Below, piece by piece: positions 18,635 to 28,381 of a stretch of DNA of 64,000 nucleotides. The notes below the pieces were generated by a model that worked only from the letters and a program-made list of their open reading frames with translations, ran no database searches and had not been told where the DNA came from. This DNA is from Lacihabitans soyangensis. GTDB taxonomy: Bacteria > Bacteroidota > Bacteroidia > Cytophagales > Spirosomataceae. A program made the translations under genes and the position numbers. Location of the stretch: NCBI RefSeq assembly GCF_024343775.1, contig NZ_RJUF01000183.1:1-64000 (forward strand), written 5' to 3'. Numbering within the stretch: the first letter of the stretch is position 1; every line of letters starts with the position of its first letter.

Positions 18635-19045
18635 ATGTTTAAAGATTTGATTGGAAAGGAATCCAAAGATATAAGCCCTTCACCTTTTGGAAGATGGCTC
18701 AATGGCAAACTTATTGATGCTGAGACGGGCAAGCTCACCATAGAGTTTTTGGTAAGAGAAGAAATGACCAATCCTGCAGGCATAATGCACGGAGGTGCCA
18801 TAGCGGGGCTGATAGATGAGGTAATCGGCATGACCACATTTTCATTGGGTAAAACAGGTTTTTATGTGGCCATAAATCTCAATATTGATTTTTTAAGACC
18901 GGGTAAATTGGGCGAAAAACTCAAAGTGATTGCGGAAGTGATCAGAGACGGACGTACCATGGCTCACGCGGAGTGCAAGGTTTTCAATGAAGAGGGCAAA
19001 CTTATAGCCAAAGCGGCTTCAAATCTGGCACTTACAAAACTTTAG
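18635..19045 (+). CDS. PaaI-type hotdog-fold thioesterase
   Basis: 136-residue hotdog thioesterase. The active-site helix motif NPAGIMHGGAIAGLIDEVIG is at about 46-65, and the strand sequence NLNIDFLRPGKLGEKL follows. Predicted to hydrolyse an acyl-CoA or aryl-CoA thioester in the cytosol. Its presence beside a quinone reductase and an RND pump fits aromatic-compound detoxification, but the substrate is not visible. Confidence 0.87.
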   Translation: MFKDLIGKESKDISPSPFGRWLNGKLIDAETGKLTIEFLVREEMTNPAGIMHGGAIAGLIDEVIGMTTFSLGKTGFYVAINLNIDFLRPGKLGEKLKVIAEVIRDGRTMAHAECKVFNEEGKLIAKAASNLALTKL

Positions 19046-19050
19046 ATGCT

Positions 19051-20397
19051 ATGAAAAAACTACTCCAAATATTAATTTTTTGGGTTTTTTGGCAAAATTT
19101 GTCCGCTCAATCGGCCATTTTACAATCTTATATCAATCAGGGTTTGGAGAGTAACTTATCTCTGAAACAAGAAAATCTAGAGCTTCAAAAAGCACTGAAA
19201 AGCATTGACATTGCTCGCTCCAATCTTTTCCCAAAAATCAGTTTCTCGCCCAATTATTCATTGGCAGCGGGTGGTCGTAGGCTAGATTTCCCAATTGGTG
19301 ACTTGCTCAATCCGGTTTATTCTACACTTAACCAATTGACCAAAACCAACAATTTTCCGCAGGTTGAAAACGTAAGTCAGCAGCTGGCACCGAATAATTT
19401 TCATGATACAAAATTCGCCATTCAGTACCCGATTTTCAATCCTGATATCAAGAACAATATTGCTTTACAAAAGGAAATTTTGCAATCGGAATATGCCAAA
19501 AAGAAATATCTAGAATACGAACTCAAGCACAATATTGAGCACGCTTATTTTCAATATTTGCAATCTTTGGAAGCCATAAAAATCTATGAAAATTCTCGAA
19601 GTGTACTATTGGATTTGAACGCCTTAAACCAAAAACTTTTGGCCAGCCATGTGATACTGAAAGACGTGGTGCTCTCGGCTGAATATGATTTAGAAAAGCT
19701 CGATCAGCAAATTATTGAGGCAAAAAAGAACAATGCATTGGCCAAAGCGTATTTCAATTTCTTGATAAACAGGTCATTGGAAGAGCCTGTGGAAGCAGAC
19801 ACCGCACTAATTTCCAGCCTTCCGTTGGTCAATCAATTACAGACTTACACCCAATCAGCTTTTGAAAATAGACCTGAGTTTGATCAAATAAACAGCGGTA
19901 AAAGAATCAATCAATCGCTCCTGAATTTGCAGCAAAAAAACGCCAAACTTCCGCAGGTATTTGCGGGTGCAAATACCGGTTTTCAGGGATTTGGTTATAA
20001 TTTGTCTGGCCAGGCCTACTTGATAGCCCAACTGGGACTCAATTGGGATCTTTTTCACGGATATGAAAAAAAACACAAAATAGAACAGACCAAGATTTCG
20101 ACCGAAATATTGAATGTAAAACTGGAGGAAACCAAAAACCAGATGCAATTGCAGGTTTTACAAAAATATAAAGAGCTTCAGGCTAGTGTTTCCAACCTAG
20201 GCTCAGCCAAAGGAGGGATAGAGAAAACTCAAAAAATTTATGATCTGGTAAACAGCCGATACCGCAACGGCAATGCCATTTTTATGGAAGTATCGAAAGC
20301 ACAAAACGATTTGATGATAGCCAAACTTACCGAATCCTTGATAAAATACGATATCTGGGTAAAATACGCCGACTTGAAGAAGGTGAGTGGAATGTGA
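19051..20397 (+). CDS. TolC-family outer-membrane channel of the RND pump
   Basis: 448 residues, signal peptide about 1-20 (ending NLSAQ), then two OEP repeats of coiled-coil helices (about 135-235 and 330-445). Its position directly before the adaptor and RND genes makes it their outer-membrane partner. It starts 5 bp after the thioesterase stop. Confidence 0.92.
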   Translation: MKKLLQILIFWVFWQNLSAQSAILQSYINQGLESNLSLKQENLELQKALKSIDIARSNLFPKISFSPNYSLAAGGRRLDFPIGDLLNPVYSTLNQLTKTNNFPQVENVSQQLAPNNFHDTKFAIQYPIFNPDIKNNIALQKEILQSEYAKKKYLEYELKHNIEHAYFQYLQSLEAIKIYENSRSVLLDLNALNQKLLASHVILKDVVLSAEYDLEKLDQQIIEAKKNNALAKAYFNFLINRSLEEPVEADTALISSLPLVNQLQTYTQSAFENRPEFDQINSGKRINQSLLNLQQKNAKLPQVFAGANTGFQGFGYNLSGQAYLIAQLGLNWDLFHGYEKKHKIEQTKISTEILNVKLEETKNQMQLQVLQKYKELQASVSNLGSAKGGIEKTQKIYDLVNSRYRNGNAIFMEVSKAQNDLMIAKLTESLIKYDIWVKYADLKKVSGM

Positions 20398-20406
20398 TGT
20401 CGCTTC

Positions 20407-20444
20407 GGCTACGCTCAGTGACCGAGGCTACGCTCCGTGACCGA
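20407..20444 (+). repeat. 19-bp tandem repeat between tolC and the adaptor gene
   Basis: GGCTACGCTCAGTGACCGA (20407-20425) is followed at once by a copy differing by one base (20426-20444). It is GC-rich against an AT-rich background. This looks like the short interspersed ACGCTCAGTGACC-type repeats common in Bacteroidota genomes. Confidence 0.7.
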
Positions 20445-20493
20445 ATTCAGAGAATACTTATTGTTCAGTTTGAATAGAAAAATTTCTAAAAAT

Positions 20494-21540
20494 ATGAAAA
20501 AATTATTATTTATTACCCTTACAGTCAGTGCTTTAGTTTTCTCTTGTAAAACTAAAGCAAAGAAAGAAAAAGTCGCAGTAGACGCACAACTTCAGACCAT
20601 TGAAGTGGCCACAGTTCAAAGCCAAAATCTCACTGACCAAATCAATGCCTCAGGTATTATGGCTTCTAAGTCAGAACTGAAATTGGCCTTCAAAACTGGT
20701 GGAATGATTAAGCGAATGTATGTTTCAGAAGGTCAGTCGGTTTCAGTTGGACAGCTTTTGGCTGAACTCGATATGTCAGAAATTGACGCCCAGGTTAATC
20801 AAGCTAAAATTGGTTTTCAAAAGGCCAAAAGAGACTTTGACCGCGTAAAAAAATTGTATGATGACGAAGCTGCCACACAAACGAATCTTCAAGATGCCAA
20901 CAGTGGTCTTGAAATAGCAACCCAGGCATTGACAGCCGCAGAATATAACCGCAAGTTATCTAAAATATATGCCCCGGCAGCTGGAAGAATTCTAAGGAAA
21001 ATTGCAGAACAAGGGGAGCTGATAGTGCCTTTTTCGCCAGCCATAATTCTTGGAACAGGTGCCAATGCCTATATTTTGAATGTCGGATTGGCTGATAAAG
21101 AGATAGTTAAATTGAAAATAGGAGATAAGGCAAGTGTTGAACTAGACGCTTATCCCAACGAGAAATTTTCGGCTCGGGTGAGTCAAATAGCACAGACCAT
21201 CAATCCCGCCACCGGTACTTACGAAGTGGAACTAGAAATGCAAGCGACCAACAAAAAGCTGATTTCAGGTTTTGTGGCCAAGGTTAGCATTTTGCCGAGT
21301 ACCTCTAACAATAGTCTGGTGCTGCCAATAACTGCTGTGGTGGAGGCTGATGCACAGAATGCCTTTGTGTTTGTTTTTGATTCGGCTACTAGTAAGGTTT
21401 CCAAAAAACCAGTAAAAATTGGGAAGATTTACGAAGATACGGTCGAGCTGATTTCAGGTGTGAGCCAAGGCGATCAAATAGTGACCCGGGGTAGTGGTTT
21501 TGTGGCCGATGGCGAAAAAGTTAAACTATTTCATCCCTAA
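20494..21540 (+). CDS. RND efflux periplasmic adaptor (membrane-fusion lipoprotein)
   Basis: About 348 residues. The start at 20494 gives a lipoprotein signal with lipobox VFSC (C18); the longer frame from 20437 runs through the tandem repeat and is unlikely. Lipoyl halves are MIKRMYVSEGQSVSVGQLLAELD and APAAGRILRKIAEQGELIVP, separated by a short hairpin, followed by beta-barrel and membrane-proximal domains. Links the RND pump to TolC. Confidence 0.92.
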   Translation: MKKLLFITLTVSALVFSCKTKAKKEKVAVDAQLQTIEVATVQSQNLTDQINASGIMASKSELKLAFKTGGMIKRMYVSEGQSVSVGQLLAELDMSEIDAQVNQAKIGFQKAKRDFDRVKKLYDDEAATQTNLQDANSGLEIATQALTAAEYNRKLSKIYAPAAGRILRKIAEQGELIVPFSPAIILGTGANAYILNVGLADKEIVKLKIGDKASVELDAYPNEKFSARVSQIAQTINPATGTYEVELEMQATNKKLISGFVAKVSILPSTSNNSLVLPITAVVEADAQNAFVFVFDSATSKVSKKPVKIGKIYEDTVELISGVSQGDQIVTRGSGFVADGEKVKLFHP

Positions 21541-21555
21541 AAAGAACTCCTGAAG

Positions 21556-24500
21556 ATGAAAATAACAGACTTTTCCGTAAAAAACCATCAGTTCACCATC
21601 ATCATTTTTATAATGATTATGGCTCTGGGTATCAGTTCTTTGCTCAACATGCCCAAAGCTGAGGATCCTGTACTGAAGGCTACCTTTAATTCCATAGTGG
21701 TAGTGTATCCTGGCACAAGTCCCGAAGACATGGAAAAACTCATTTTGGAGCCCATCGAGGATAAAATGAGCAGTATTGCCGATATCAAAAAGATGATTTC
21801 TTATGCTAATGATGGCGTGGCTTCGATCATCATTGAGTTTAATCACAATGTAAAAGAAGACGAGAAAAACAACGAGGTTTTGCGTGAGCTAAACAGTCTC
21901 AAAAGCAAGCTTCCACAAGATATTTTTGCCATGGATGTGTTCAAATACACGCCTGAAACGGTAAATATCATTCAGGCAGCTTTTTTGTCTGAAACGGCCT
22001 CTTATAATGAACTAAAAACCTATGCTGAGGACCTCAAAACCGAGATTAAAAAAATAAAAAACATTAAAGATGTAGAGATTCATGCCGCTCCAGACAGAAT
22101 TGTACGGATAGCGATTAACACCGACAGATTGGCTCAGTTTAAGATACCTTTAAGCAGGGTGATGCAATTGGTACAGTCCGAAAACTTGAATATTCCGGCA
22201 GGGGCGATAGAAATAGGGGACAGGAAAATAAATGTGAAAACTTCTGGTTCATATGAGTCTTTGGATGAAATAAAAAACACGGTTATAAGTACCTCTGGCA
22301 CTCAGATTACGTACCTGAAAGACGTTGCAGAGGTCAATTTTGGTTATGAAGACGAAACCTATTTGGCTAGGCTCAATGGCAAAAGAGGGATTTTTATAAC
22401 GGCTTCGCAGAAAAAAAACACGAATATTTTTGATGTAAATAAGATACTTTCACCACTACTCGATGACTTTGAAAAGACACTCCCAAATCACATAAAATTT
22501 GAGAAAAGCTTCGACCAAGCTTACAGCGTTTCCAAAAGGCTCCTGGGATTGGGCAGAGATTTTGCTATTGCAATCGTTTTGGTGCTTATCACCCTCATTC
22601 CCTTAGGCTTTAGGGCGGCATTAATTGTTATGATTTCCATTCCGCTTTCCTTGGCCATTGGTTTGGCAGGTTTGGATGTGCTCGGCTATGGTATCAATCA
22701 GCTCTCGGTAGTGGGCTTAGTTATTTCTTTAGGCTTGTTGGTGGACGACTCAATTGTGGTGGTTGAAAATATTGCCCGATATTTGCGAATGGGTTATACC
22801 CGAAAAGAAGCGGCAACTGAAGCTACAAAACAGATTAGTTTGGCTGTATTGGGTTGCACAGCTACCCTGATTTTCGCATTTTTGCCTCTAACTTTTTTAC
22901 CAGAATCTGCCGGTGATTTTATCCGAAGTTTGCCTATGGCAGTGATTACTACGGTATTGGCTTCTCTTTTTGTTTCGCTCACTATTGTGCCGTTTTTGGC
23001 CAGTTTGTTGATGCCAAAAGAAGAAAAAGAACATGGAAATGTGTTTTTACAATTTATGAATAGGGCAATCGACGGCTCTTACAAAAAAGTGCTCAATTGG
23101 TCTCTGGCCAACCCATACAAGACCCTATTTGTCGCTCTTTTACTTTTTGGTGGCAGTTTGGCTATGATAAAAGTAGTGGGTGTGAGTGTTTTTCCAAAGT
23201 CGGAAAAACCACAATTCTTGATTAACATAGAAACGCCCTTGGGGACTTCCCTGAAATTGACGGACAAAGCAGTTCGTTTTGTAGAAAAGATTCTGTCAGA
23301 GGATAATTTGGTGAAAAGCTATGCCTCGAATATCGGGAAAGATAACCCAAGAATCTACTATAATATCTTGCCCAAAGGAGGTACTTCTAGCAATACGGCT
23401 CAAATTTTTGTACAACTGCAAGAGGAAACAGAAGTGCCGGAAAGAACGGCTTATATCAACGAACTTCGGAAGAAATTTCAGACCTACCCAGGAGCCAAAA
23501 TTAAGGCCATAGAGTTTGAGCAAGGAGCACCAGTAGATGCACCCTTGGCTGTTAGGATTTTTGGAGAAGACTTGGATTCGCTCAGAAATATCGCATTGAA
23601 AGTAGAAGGACTATACAAATCTACAGAGGGAACTATCTATGTCAACAACCCAATTGGGGCCGTTAATACCGATCTTAGAGTCGATATCAACAAAGATAAA
23701 GCCGGTATGATGGGCATAGCTACGGCAGAAATAGACCGAAATGTGAGAATGGCGATTTCGGGATTGAGTTTGGGTACTTTTCAAGATAAAAATGGCGATG
23801 ATTATGAAATAAACATCACTTTGCCGAGAGGAAAAACCGTTTCGGCAGATGTCTTTGATAAAATTTATGTGTCTTCTCCAATGGGTGCTCAGATTCCTTT
23901 GTCTCAACTTGCCACTATTCATTTCGAAACCTCTCCTAATAGAATTCAACACTATGACCAACAGCGTTTTACAAGTGTTTCGGCTTTTATAGCCGATGGC
24001 TATTTGACACCTGATGTTCAGGCGGTGTTCAAGGAAAAATTGGAGAAATTCCAACTGCCCAAAGGCTATAGAATAGCTATCGCAGGTGAAGAGGAACAAA
24101 GAGCTCAAACTTTCGGTGGATTGGGTACGATTATCATCATTACTATTTTCGGTATTTTGGCTATCTTGGTGTTGGAGTTCAAAACCTTTAAGAGCTCATT
24201 TATAGTGCTTTCGGTTATTCCTTTGGGTGTTATCGGAGCTGTCGGCATCTTGTATTTGGCTGGATACAGTCTTTCATTTACGGCTATAGTAGGAATCATT
24301 GCTTTGGCAGGTATTGAGGTTAAAAACTCCATTTTGTTGGTAGATTACACCAATTATCTGCGAAAAGAAGAGGGTTTAACAATCGATGAAGCCATCGAAA
24401 CTGCTGGAAAAACAAGGTTTATTCCAATCGTTCTCACCACCATGACGGCCATCGGCGGACTTATTCCATTGGTTTTAGAGCATTCGCCACTTTATTCACC

Positions 24501-24600
24501 TTTGGCTTTGGTAATTATTGGAGGGTTAATCTCGTCTTTGATTTTGACGAGAATCGTAACGCCCGTAATGTATAAATTGCTGCCTCCTTCGGTGAAATAG
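21556..24600 (+). CDS. RND-family efflux pump (AcrB-like, 1014 aa)
   Basis: Inner-membrane proton-driven efflux transporter with 12 membrane helices and two large periplasmic loops. Proton-relay residues are present: the aspartate pair in LVDDSIVVVENI (TM4) and the lysine in GIEVKNSILLVDY (TM10). The length is normal for the family. Substrate is unknown; the coexpressed quinone reductase and thioesterase hint at aromatic or quinone compounds. Last gene of the operon; its stop is 1 bp from the convergent Crp gene. Confidence 0.94.
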   Translation: MKITDFSVKNHQFTIIIFIMIMALGISSLLNMPKAEDPVLKATFNSIVVVYPGTSPEDMEKLILEPIEDKMSSIADIKKMISYANDGVASIIIEFNHNVKEDEKNNEVLRELNSLKSKLPQDIFAMDVFKYTPETVNIIQAAFLSETASYNELKTYAEDLKTEIKKIKNIKDVEIHAAPDRIVRIAINTDRLAQFKIPLSRVMQLVQSENLNIPAGAIEIGDRKINVKTSGSYESLDEIKNTVISTSGTQITYLKDVAEVNFGYEDETYLARLNGKRGIFITASQKKNTNIFDVNKILSPLLDDFEKTLPNHIKFEKSFDQAYSVSKRLLGLGRDFAIAIVLVLITLIPLGFRAALIVMISIPLSLAIGLAGLDVLGYGINQLSVVGLVISLGLLVDDSIVVVENIARYLRMGYTRKEAATEATKQISLAVLGCTATLIFAFLPLTFLPESAGDFIRSLPMAVITTVLASLFVSLTIVPFLASLLMPKEEKEHGNVFLQFMNRAIDGSYKKVLNWSLANPYKTLFVALLLFGGSLAMIKVVGVSVFPKSEKPQFLINIETPLGTSLKLTDKAVRFVEKILSEDNLVKSYASNIGKDNPRIYYNILPKGGTSSNTAQIFVQLQEETEVPERTAYINELRKKFQTYPGAKIKAIEFEQGAPVDAPLAVRIFGEDLDSLRNIALKVEGLYKSTEGTIYVNNPIGAVNTDLRVDINKDKAGMMGIATAEIDRNVRMAISGLSLGTFQDKNGDDYEINITLPRGKTVSADVFDKIYVSSPMGAQIPLSQLATIHFETSPNRIQHYDQQRFTSVSAFIADGYLTPDVQAVFKEKLEKFQLPKGYRIAIAGEEEQRAQTFGGLGTIIIITIFGILAILVLEFKTFKSSFIVLSVIPLGVIGAVGILYLAGYSLSFTAIVGIIALAGIEVKNSILLVDYTNYLRKEEGLTIDEAIETAGKTRFIPIVLTTMTAIGGLIPLVLEHSPLYSPLALVIIGGLISSLILTRIVTPVMYKLLPPSVK

Positions 24601-24601
24601 C

Positions 24602-25183
24602 TTATTTCCGAGCAAAATCTTTTCGGATTCTGCTCAACGAAGTATCGGTAATTCCGAGGTAGGATGCTAAGTATTTCAAAGGTACATTTTGAATGAGTTC
24701 GGGCTTTTGGCGGATAAGTTTTTCATAACGATTTTCTGCTGTGAGTTTTAGGAGGTTGATGGTGCGGTTTTGGAGCTTTGCAAAATTGCTCAGTAGTAGC
24801 AATCGCCCCCATTCCCTAAATTCAGGAAAATCATGAAAGTGCTTTTGGACGGTTTCGTAGTCCATTACCCAAACTTTACAGGGCGTAATGGCCTGAAAAG
24901 TTTCTGGACTTGGGGTTTTTCTAAAAAAAGAGAGAAAATTGTCGGCAAATTCAGAAGGTCCGTAAAGTTCGGTAGTGACTTCGTTATCGTCGACATCTAT
25001 CACAAAAGATCTTACAAACCCTTCTTCAATAAAATGCGTGAGATTATTGATTTTGCCTTCTTGGAGGATAGTTTCACCTTTTTCTATTTCTTTGAAAGTC
25101 AATATTTCAGAAAACTGAGCAGCAATTTCCTCTGGCATAGGTAGAATTTGCTGAAAATAGGATTTGAGGATGTTTCTATTCAT
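24602..25183 (-). CDS. Crp/Fnr-family regulator
   Basis: 193 residues: an N-terminal cyclic-nucleotide-binding-type beta barrel (about 15-115; GETILQEGKINNLTHFIEEGFVRSF) and a C-terminal helix-turn-helix with PLKYLASYLGITDTSLSRIRK. It lacks an obvious Fe-S cysteine set. Its start overlaps the retropepsin-like gene stop by 4 bp. A close relative with the same HTH lies at 31278. Confidence 0.88.
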   Translation of the reverse strand: MNRNILKSYFQQILPMPEEIAAQFSEILTFKEIEKGETILQEGKINNLTHFIEEGFVRSFVIDVDDNEVTTELYGPSEFADNFLSFFRKTPSPETFQAITPCKVWVMDYETVQKHFHDFPEFREWGRLLLLSNFAKLQNRTINLLKLTAENRYEKLIRQKPELIQNVPLKYLASYLGITDTSLSRIRKDFARK

Positions 25184-26091
25184 TTTTTCACGGTATAATT
25201 CATTTTTTCTAAACGATTCGGTTTCAGGTAAACTTCCTTTTTCTGAAAATCGAAAATCACATTAAATCGTTTCAAAAGGTCGTTTCCGAAAACCTTCATG
25301 GGTATATCAGACGACCGTGCCGCAAAGCTTAGGGGAATATTTTTAAGTGTTTTGTTGCCAATTTTTACTTTTGGCAAAAGCTTGGTTTCTATTTTGAAAA
25401 CATTGCCAAATGAGTCTTTAAGTTCAGAAGTGCTGATGGTTGGCAGCGATCTGGAGTTATATTTTTCTCCCAGTTTAGGATCGAGAAGAATAGCTCCACC
25501 ATAACCCGTGTGAAACATAAAATTTCCTGTAAATTCCTGATTTTCAAACACCAAAGTGCCTACTATAAACATACTTCCGTCTTCGAATAGCAATTTCATT
25601 TTTTGATAACCCTTTAAGTTTTTGGGTAAAAGCTCTGATACCACCATAGTTTTTTCGTCATAGTTGAGCGATACAATTTTGTTTTTGAAAAGGTCATAGC
25701 CAAACTTTCCGTCGGTATCTGGTCCAGAGTTTTCGTTTACAAATACCGTCATGTCGTCCCATTTCAAACTACCCAACTCGAATGTATTGTGCTCACTAAA
25801 TTCAGAGTCGGCCCTACCTCCCCACGTTTGTACGTTGGTGCTCTGCTTATTTTTTAGAAGTATTTTATTTTGAAGGCTTTCTTTAGTTACTGTGACCCCG
25901 GTAGAAGAAGTGTGAAACATCATAAGCAGTGTATCAGAATCATTCAATTTGGCACACAAACAGATGTTGCTCTGCTTATTGAGTTTAATAGGAAACGTCT
26001 CTGTTTGTCCAAAGACTGAATTGCCTAACGAAAGACAAATGAGGCAGATGAAAAAGGTAGTTTTCAGTATATTTAAATTTTCAAAAAGCAA
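25180..26091 (-). CDS. Retropepsin-like secreted protein with His in place of the catalytic Asp
   Basis: 303 residues with a signal peptide (about 1-28). Two pseudo-symmetric repeats resemble retropepsin domains: MMFHTSSTGVTV (H60-T61-S62) and FMFHTGYGGAIL (H194-T195-G196). The usual motif is DT/SG, so both catalytic aspartates are replaced by histidine. Aspartic protease activity is not expected. It may bind peptides or have another chemistry. The last residues before each motif (LLMMF, NFMF) fit the hydrophobic strand of the fold. It is translationally coupled to the Crp gene. Confidence 0.7.
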   Translation of the reverse strand: MLFENLNILKTTFFICLICLSLGNSVFGQTETFPIKLNKQSNICLCAKLNDSDTLLMMFHTSSTGVTVTKESLQNKILLKNKQSTNVQTWGGRADSEFSEHNTFELGSLKWDDMTVFVNENSGPDTDGKFGYDLFKNKIVSLNYDEKTMVVSELLPKNLKGYQKMKLLFEDGSMFIVGTLVFENQEFTGNFMFHTGYGGAILLDPKLGEKYNSRSLPTISTSELKDSFGNVFKIETKLLPKVKIGNKTLKNIPLSFAARSSDIPMKVFGNDLLKRFNVIFDFQKKEVYLKPNRLEKMNYTVKK

Positions 26092-26216
26092 GCTATGAAT
26101 ATTTTTTAAAAAAAAGAGGAATTCTCTTTAAAATGCCTTTAAACAGAATTCACCATCGACATTTTCATTTTTTTCTCCTCTGTGGTAATAAATCTAATCT
26201 CCATCAAATGCTCTTT

Positions 26217-27404
26217 TTACTTTTCCATAAATTGCTCTATCTCAGTAACGATTTTCAGAAAACTTTCAACAGGTTTTTCATTATTGGAACCCTCCAACTG
26301 AGTATTTATAAGGATTATCAGACCGTTTTTGGTGACCGGATGAAATCTGACAAAAGCCGACACGCCCAAGTCTCCGCCTGTATGAAATATATAGCCGCGG
26401 CGGTTATAGGCCCAAAAGACACCCCTATTTGGTTCTTTTTTGTCTAAATTTAATGGTGGATTTTCTTCCGAAAATTGCTTTTCAAATAGCGTTTTGTAGG
26501 ATTGTTGGCTCAATAAATCTGATCTTCCACTGTAACCTTTCATCATTTCTAACAAATATTTTGTAAGGTCGGCTACAGATGTTTTAAGGCTTCCGTCGGG
26601 ATAAGTTACACAAGAGTATGTTTTCACAGAATTGTCAGCATTAAGAAAAGAAATCATTTCTGGGGTTTCTGGCTTGTTTACTTCATATAATGTTGCGTAA
26701 TTTTTGGATTTTTCGGAGTCATAAAACCAATGAGTCTGGTTCATTGAGAGAGGTTCAAAAATGTATTTTTGAGTAAAGACATCGAAAGGTGTTTTTGACT
26801 TAAGTTCCACAATGTATGCCGCCAATGCTGCACCAATATTGGAATAATTATACATTTTACCCGGTTCGGCTTTTACAAAATTATTATCAGAGTAATATTT
26901 ACCATTTTCAACGTAATATTCCTTTAAAAAATCGTTCAGACTCTCTTTTGGCTTTTCTCCAACGGAGTAGGTTTTCAAATAAATAGTTTCATTGTCAAGC
27001 AAGCCCGAGGTATGAGTAGCCAAGTCTTTGATTTTTATTTTAGAATTTGGAAAATGTGGACTTTTGACTTTAAAAGGTAACAGTTCATTTATGTCAGTTT
27101 CCAAAGTAAAATAACCTAAATCAACAGCTTTCATAAGTGCAAAACCTATTAGTGTTTTGCTGACAGAACCTACTGGTTGTATGGCATTTAAGCTATAAGG
27201 CGTTTTAGACTTTAGATCTGCAAAACCAAATCCTTCTTCAAAAACGACTTTTTCATTTTTGATAATGGCCACCGCAAAACCTGGAAGATTTGATTTTGAA
27301 TGGATTTGTGTGAGTTTTTTGGAAAGTGTTTGATTTTGACCAAAACCAACACAATGACCAAAAGAAATGATAAATGTAACAATACGAAAAAAGGTACTTT
27401 TCAT
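26217..27404 (-). CDS. Serine hydrolase, class C beta-lactamase/penicillin-binding-protein-like
   Basis: 395 residues with a signal peptide (to about 22). SxxK is GSVSKT (S80-K83), YxN is NYSN (Y187-N189), and HTGGDLG near residue 340 supplies the third motif. These make an active serine hydrolase of the AmpC/DD-peptidase/esterase group; the substrate cannot be told. It shares one base with the upstream DUF5694 gene, so the two are cotranscribed. Confidence 0.88.
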   Translation of the reverse strand: MKSTFFRIVTFIISFGHCVGFGQNQTLSKKLTQIHSKSNLPGFAVAIIKNEKVVFEEGFGFADLKSKTPYSLNAIQPVGSVSKTLIGFALMKAVDLGYFTLETDINELLPFKVKSPHFPNSKIKIKDLATHTSGLLDNETIYLKTYSVGEKPKESLNDFLKEYYVENGKYYSDNNFVKAEPGKMYNYSNIGAALAAYIVELKSKTPFDVFTQKYIFEPLSMNQTHWFYDSEKSKNYATLYEVNKPETPEMISFLNADNSVKTYSCVTYPDGSLKTSVADLTKYLLEMMKGYSGRSDLLSQQSYKTLFEKQFSEENPPLNLDKKEPNRGVFWAYNRRGYIFHTGGDLGVSAFVRFHPVTKNGLIILINTQLEGSNNEKPVESFLKIVTEIEQFMEK

Positions 27405-28237
27405 TATTTTTTGTTTAAAATAGTTTTCAGTTGAATAGCTTTAAGTTGGTTATCATGCTGGATAAATTCACTAAACATACCTACATGGCTTGCACCGAGT
27501 AAAACCATTCCTTTCTTGGAATCTGCCATGAGTTTTTGTAAAAGGGCATACATATACAGGTTTCGTTTATACCATTCTGAGTTTAGATATGCCCCTACGA
27601 AGTTCTCATTTCGGCCACCTCTGTTAAACAGTGAAATATAAAATCCAAGGTCTTGTTTTCTGAATTCGTCAGTATTCATTTCCAAAATCAATTCTGTAAG
27701 TTGCAAATTTTCGCGATCTCTATTTGATTTTTGTGTATTCTCGACAAGCTGTTTATCTATTTCGGCTTTTAAGTCCATTTGTTTCGCTTTCTCTATTTCG
27801 GTCATGAGGCTGTCATACGGGAAGTCGCCGGCGTAGGGATAATCTATTGCATAAACTTTTTTATGCCCCAATTTTTTGGCTGTCCTGAAGGCCAATTGAA
27901 TAATTTCGTTTTGGGTATAAAAACTCCTATTTGGGTATTTTCGAGCGACATATTCGAAGTATTCATTCTTTAAGTACAAATCATAAAGTGTATCCAATGA
28001 AGCTTGAGCGTCAAACTCCCACTCGACAAAGATTTTTTCTGGCCCAAATCCTTTTATCTTATTCGAAATGTTTTCAAGTTCTTTTTGTGAATTGGCGGTC
28101 GTCACGTCGAATGGATTGGTTTTTACAACATCAAATCCTGGGTTGTTGAAATGAAAAGTTCCTATCAGCAAGACTTCTTTTTGGGCAAAAAGTAGTGTTG
28201 AATTCAGAAGTAATAAAAAGGTAATTAGTTTTCTCAT
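27404..28237 (-). CDS. DUF5694 protein, TIKI/TraB-like (first copy)
   Basis: 277 residues with a signal peptide (1-19, ending LFAQ). The N-terminal LIGTFHFNNPG (G26-H29) and the C-terminal GASHVGMF (G248-H251) are the two GxxH motifs of the TIKI/TraB/GumN superfamily, and E72 in KIFVEWEF matches its conserved acid. These residues suggest a metal-dependent hydrolase outside the cytoplasm. A paralogue with the same layout lies at 32564. The protease assignment is inference from motifs. Confidence 0.8.
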   Translation of the reverse strand: MRKLITFLLLLNSTLLFAQKEVLLIGTFHFNNPGFDVVKTNPFDVTTANSQKELENISNKIKGFGPEKIFVEWEFDAQASLDTLYDLYLKNEYFEYVARKYPNRSFYTQNEIIQLAFRTAKKLGHKKVYAIDYPYAGDFPYDSLMTEIEKAKQMDLKAEIDKQLVENTQKSNRDRENLQLTELILEMNTDEFRKQDLGFYISLFNRGGRNENFVGAYLNSEWYKRNLYMYALLQKLMADSKKGMVLLGASHVGMFSEFIQHDNQLKAIQLKTILNKK

Positions 28238-28341
28238 GAGTTGGTTTTGATATATTTTTCTTTAGATGATTTTATTTTAGGTTTGGTTGTCTGTTAATTA
28301 TAATTTGTTCACTTTTTCCTGCTCAATTTCATTTTTTATTT

Positions 28342-28381
28342 AAAAAAAAATGACTCTCTTCGAAAAGTTTTCCGAAGAGAG
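28342..28381 (-). terminator. Terminator of the small-protein operon
   Basis: CTCTCTTCG (28354-28362) and CGAAGAGAG (28373-28381) form a 9-bp stem; the minus strand continues into nine T residues (28350-28342). It ends the operon 30470-28502. Confidence 0.85.

Noticed and set aside
24594-24608. Hairpin GAAATA/TATTTC between the RND pump and Crp stops
   Set aside because: Only 6 bp, AT-rich and without a T run; too weak to call a terminator.
25180-26091. Active aspartic protease
   Set aside because: Both catalytic aspartates are histidine in the sequence.
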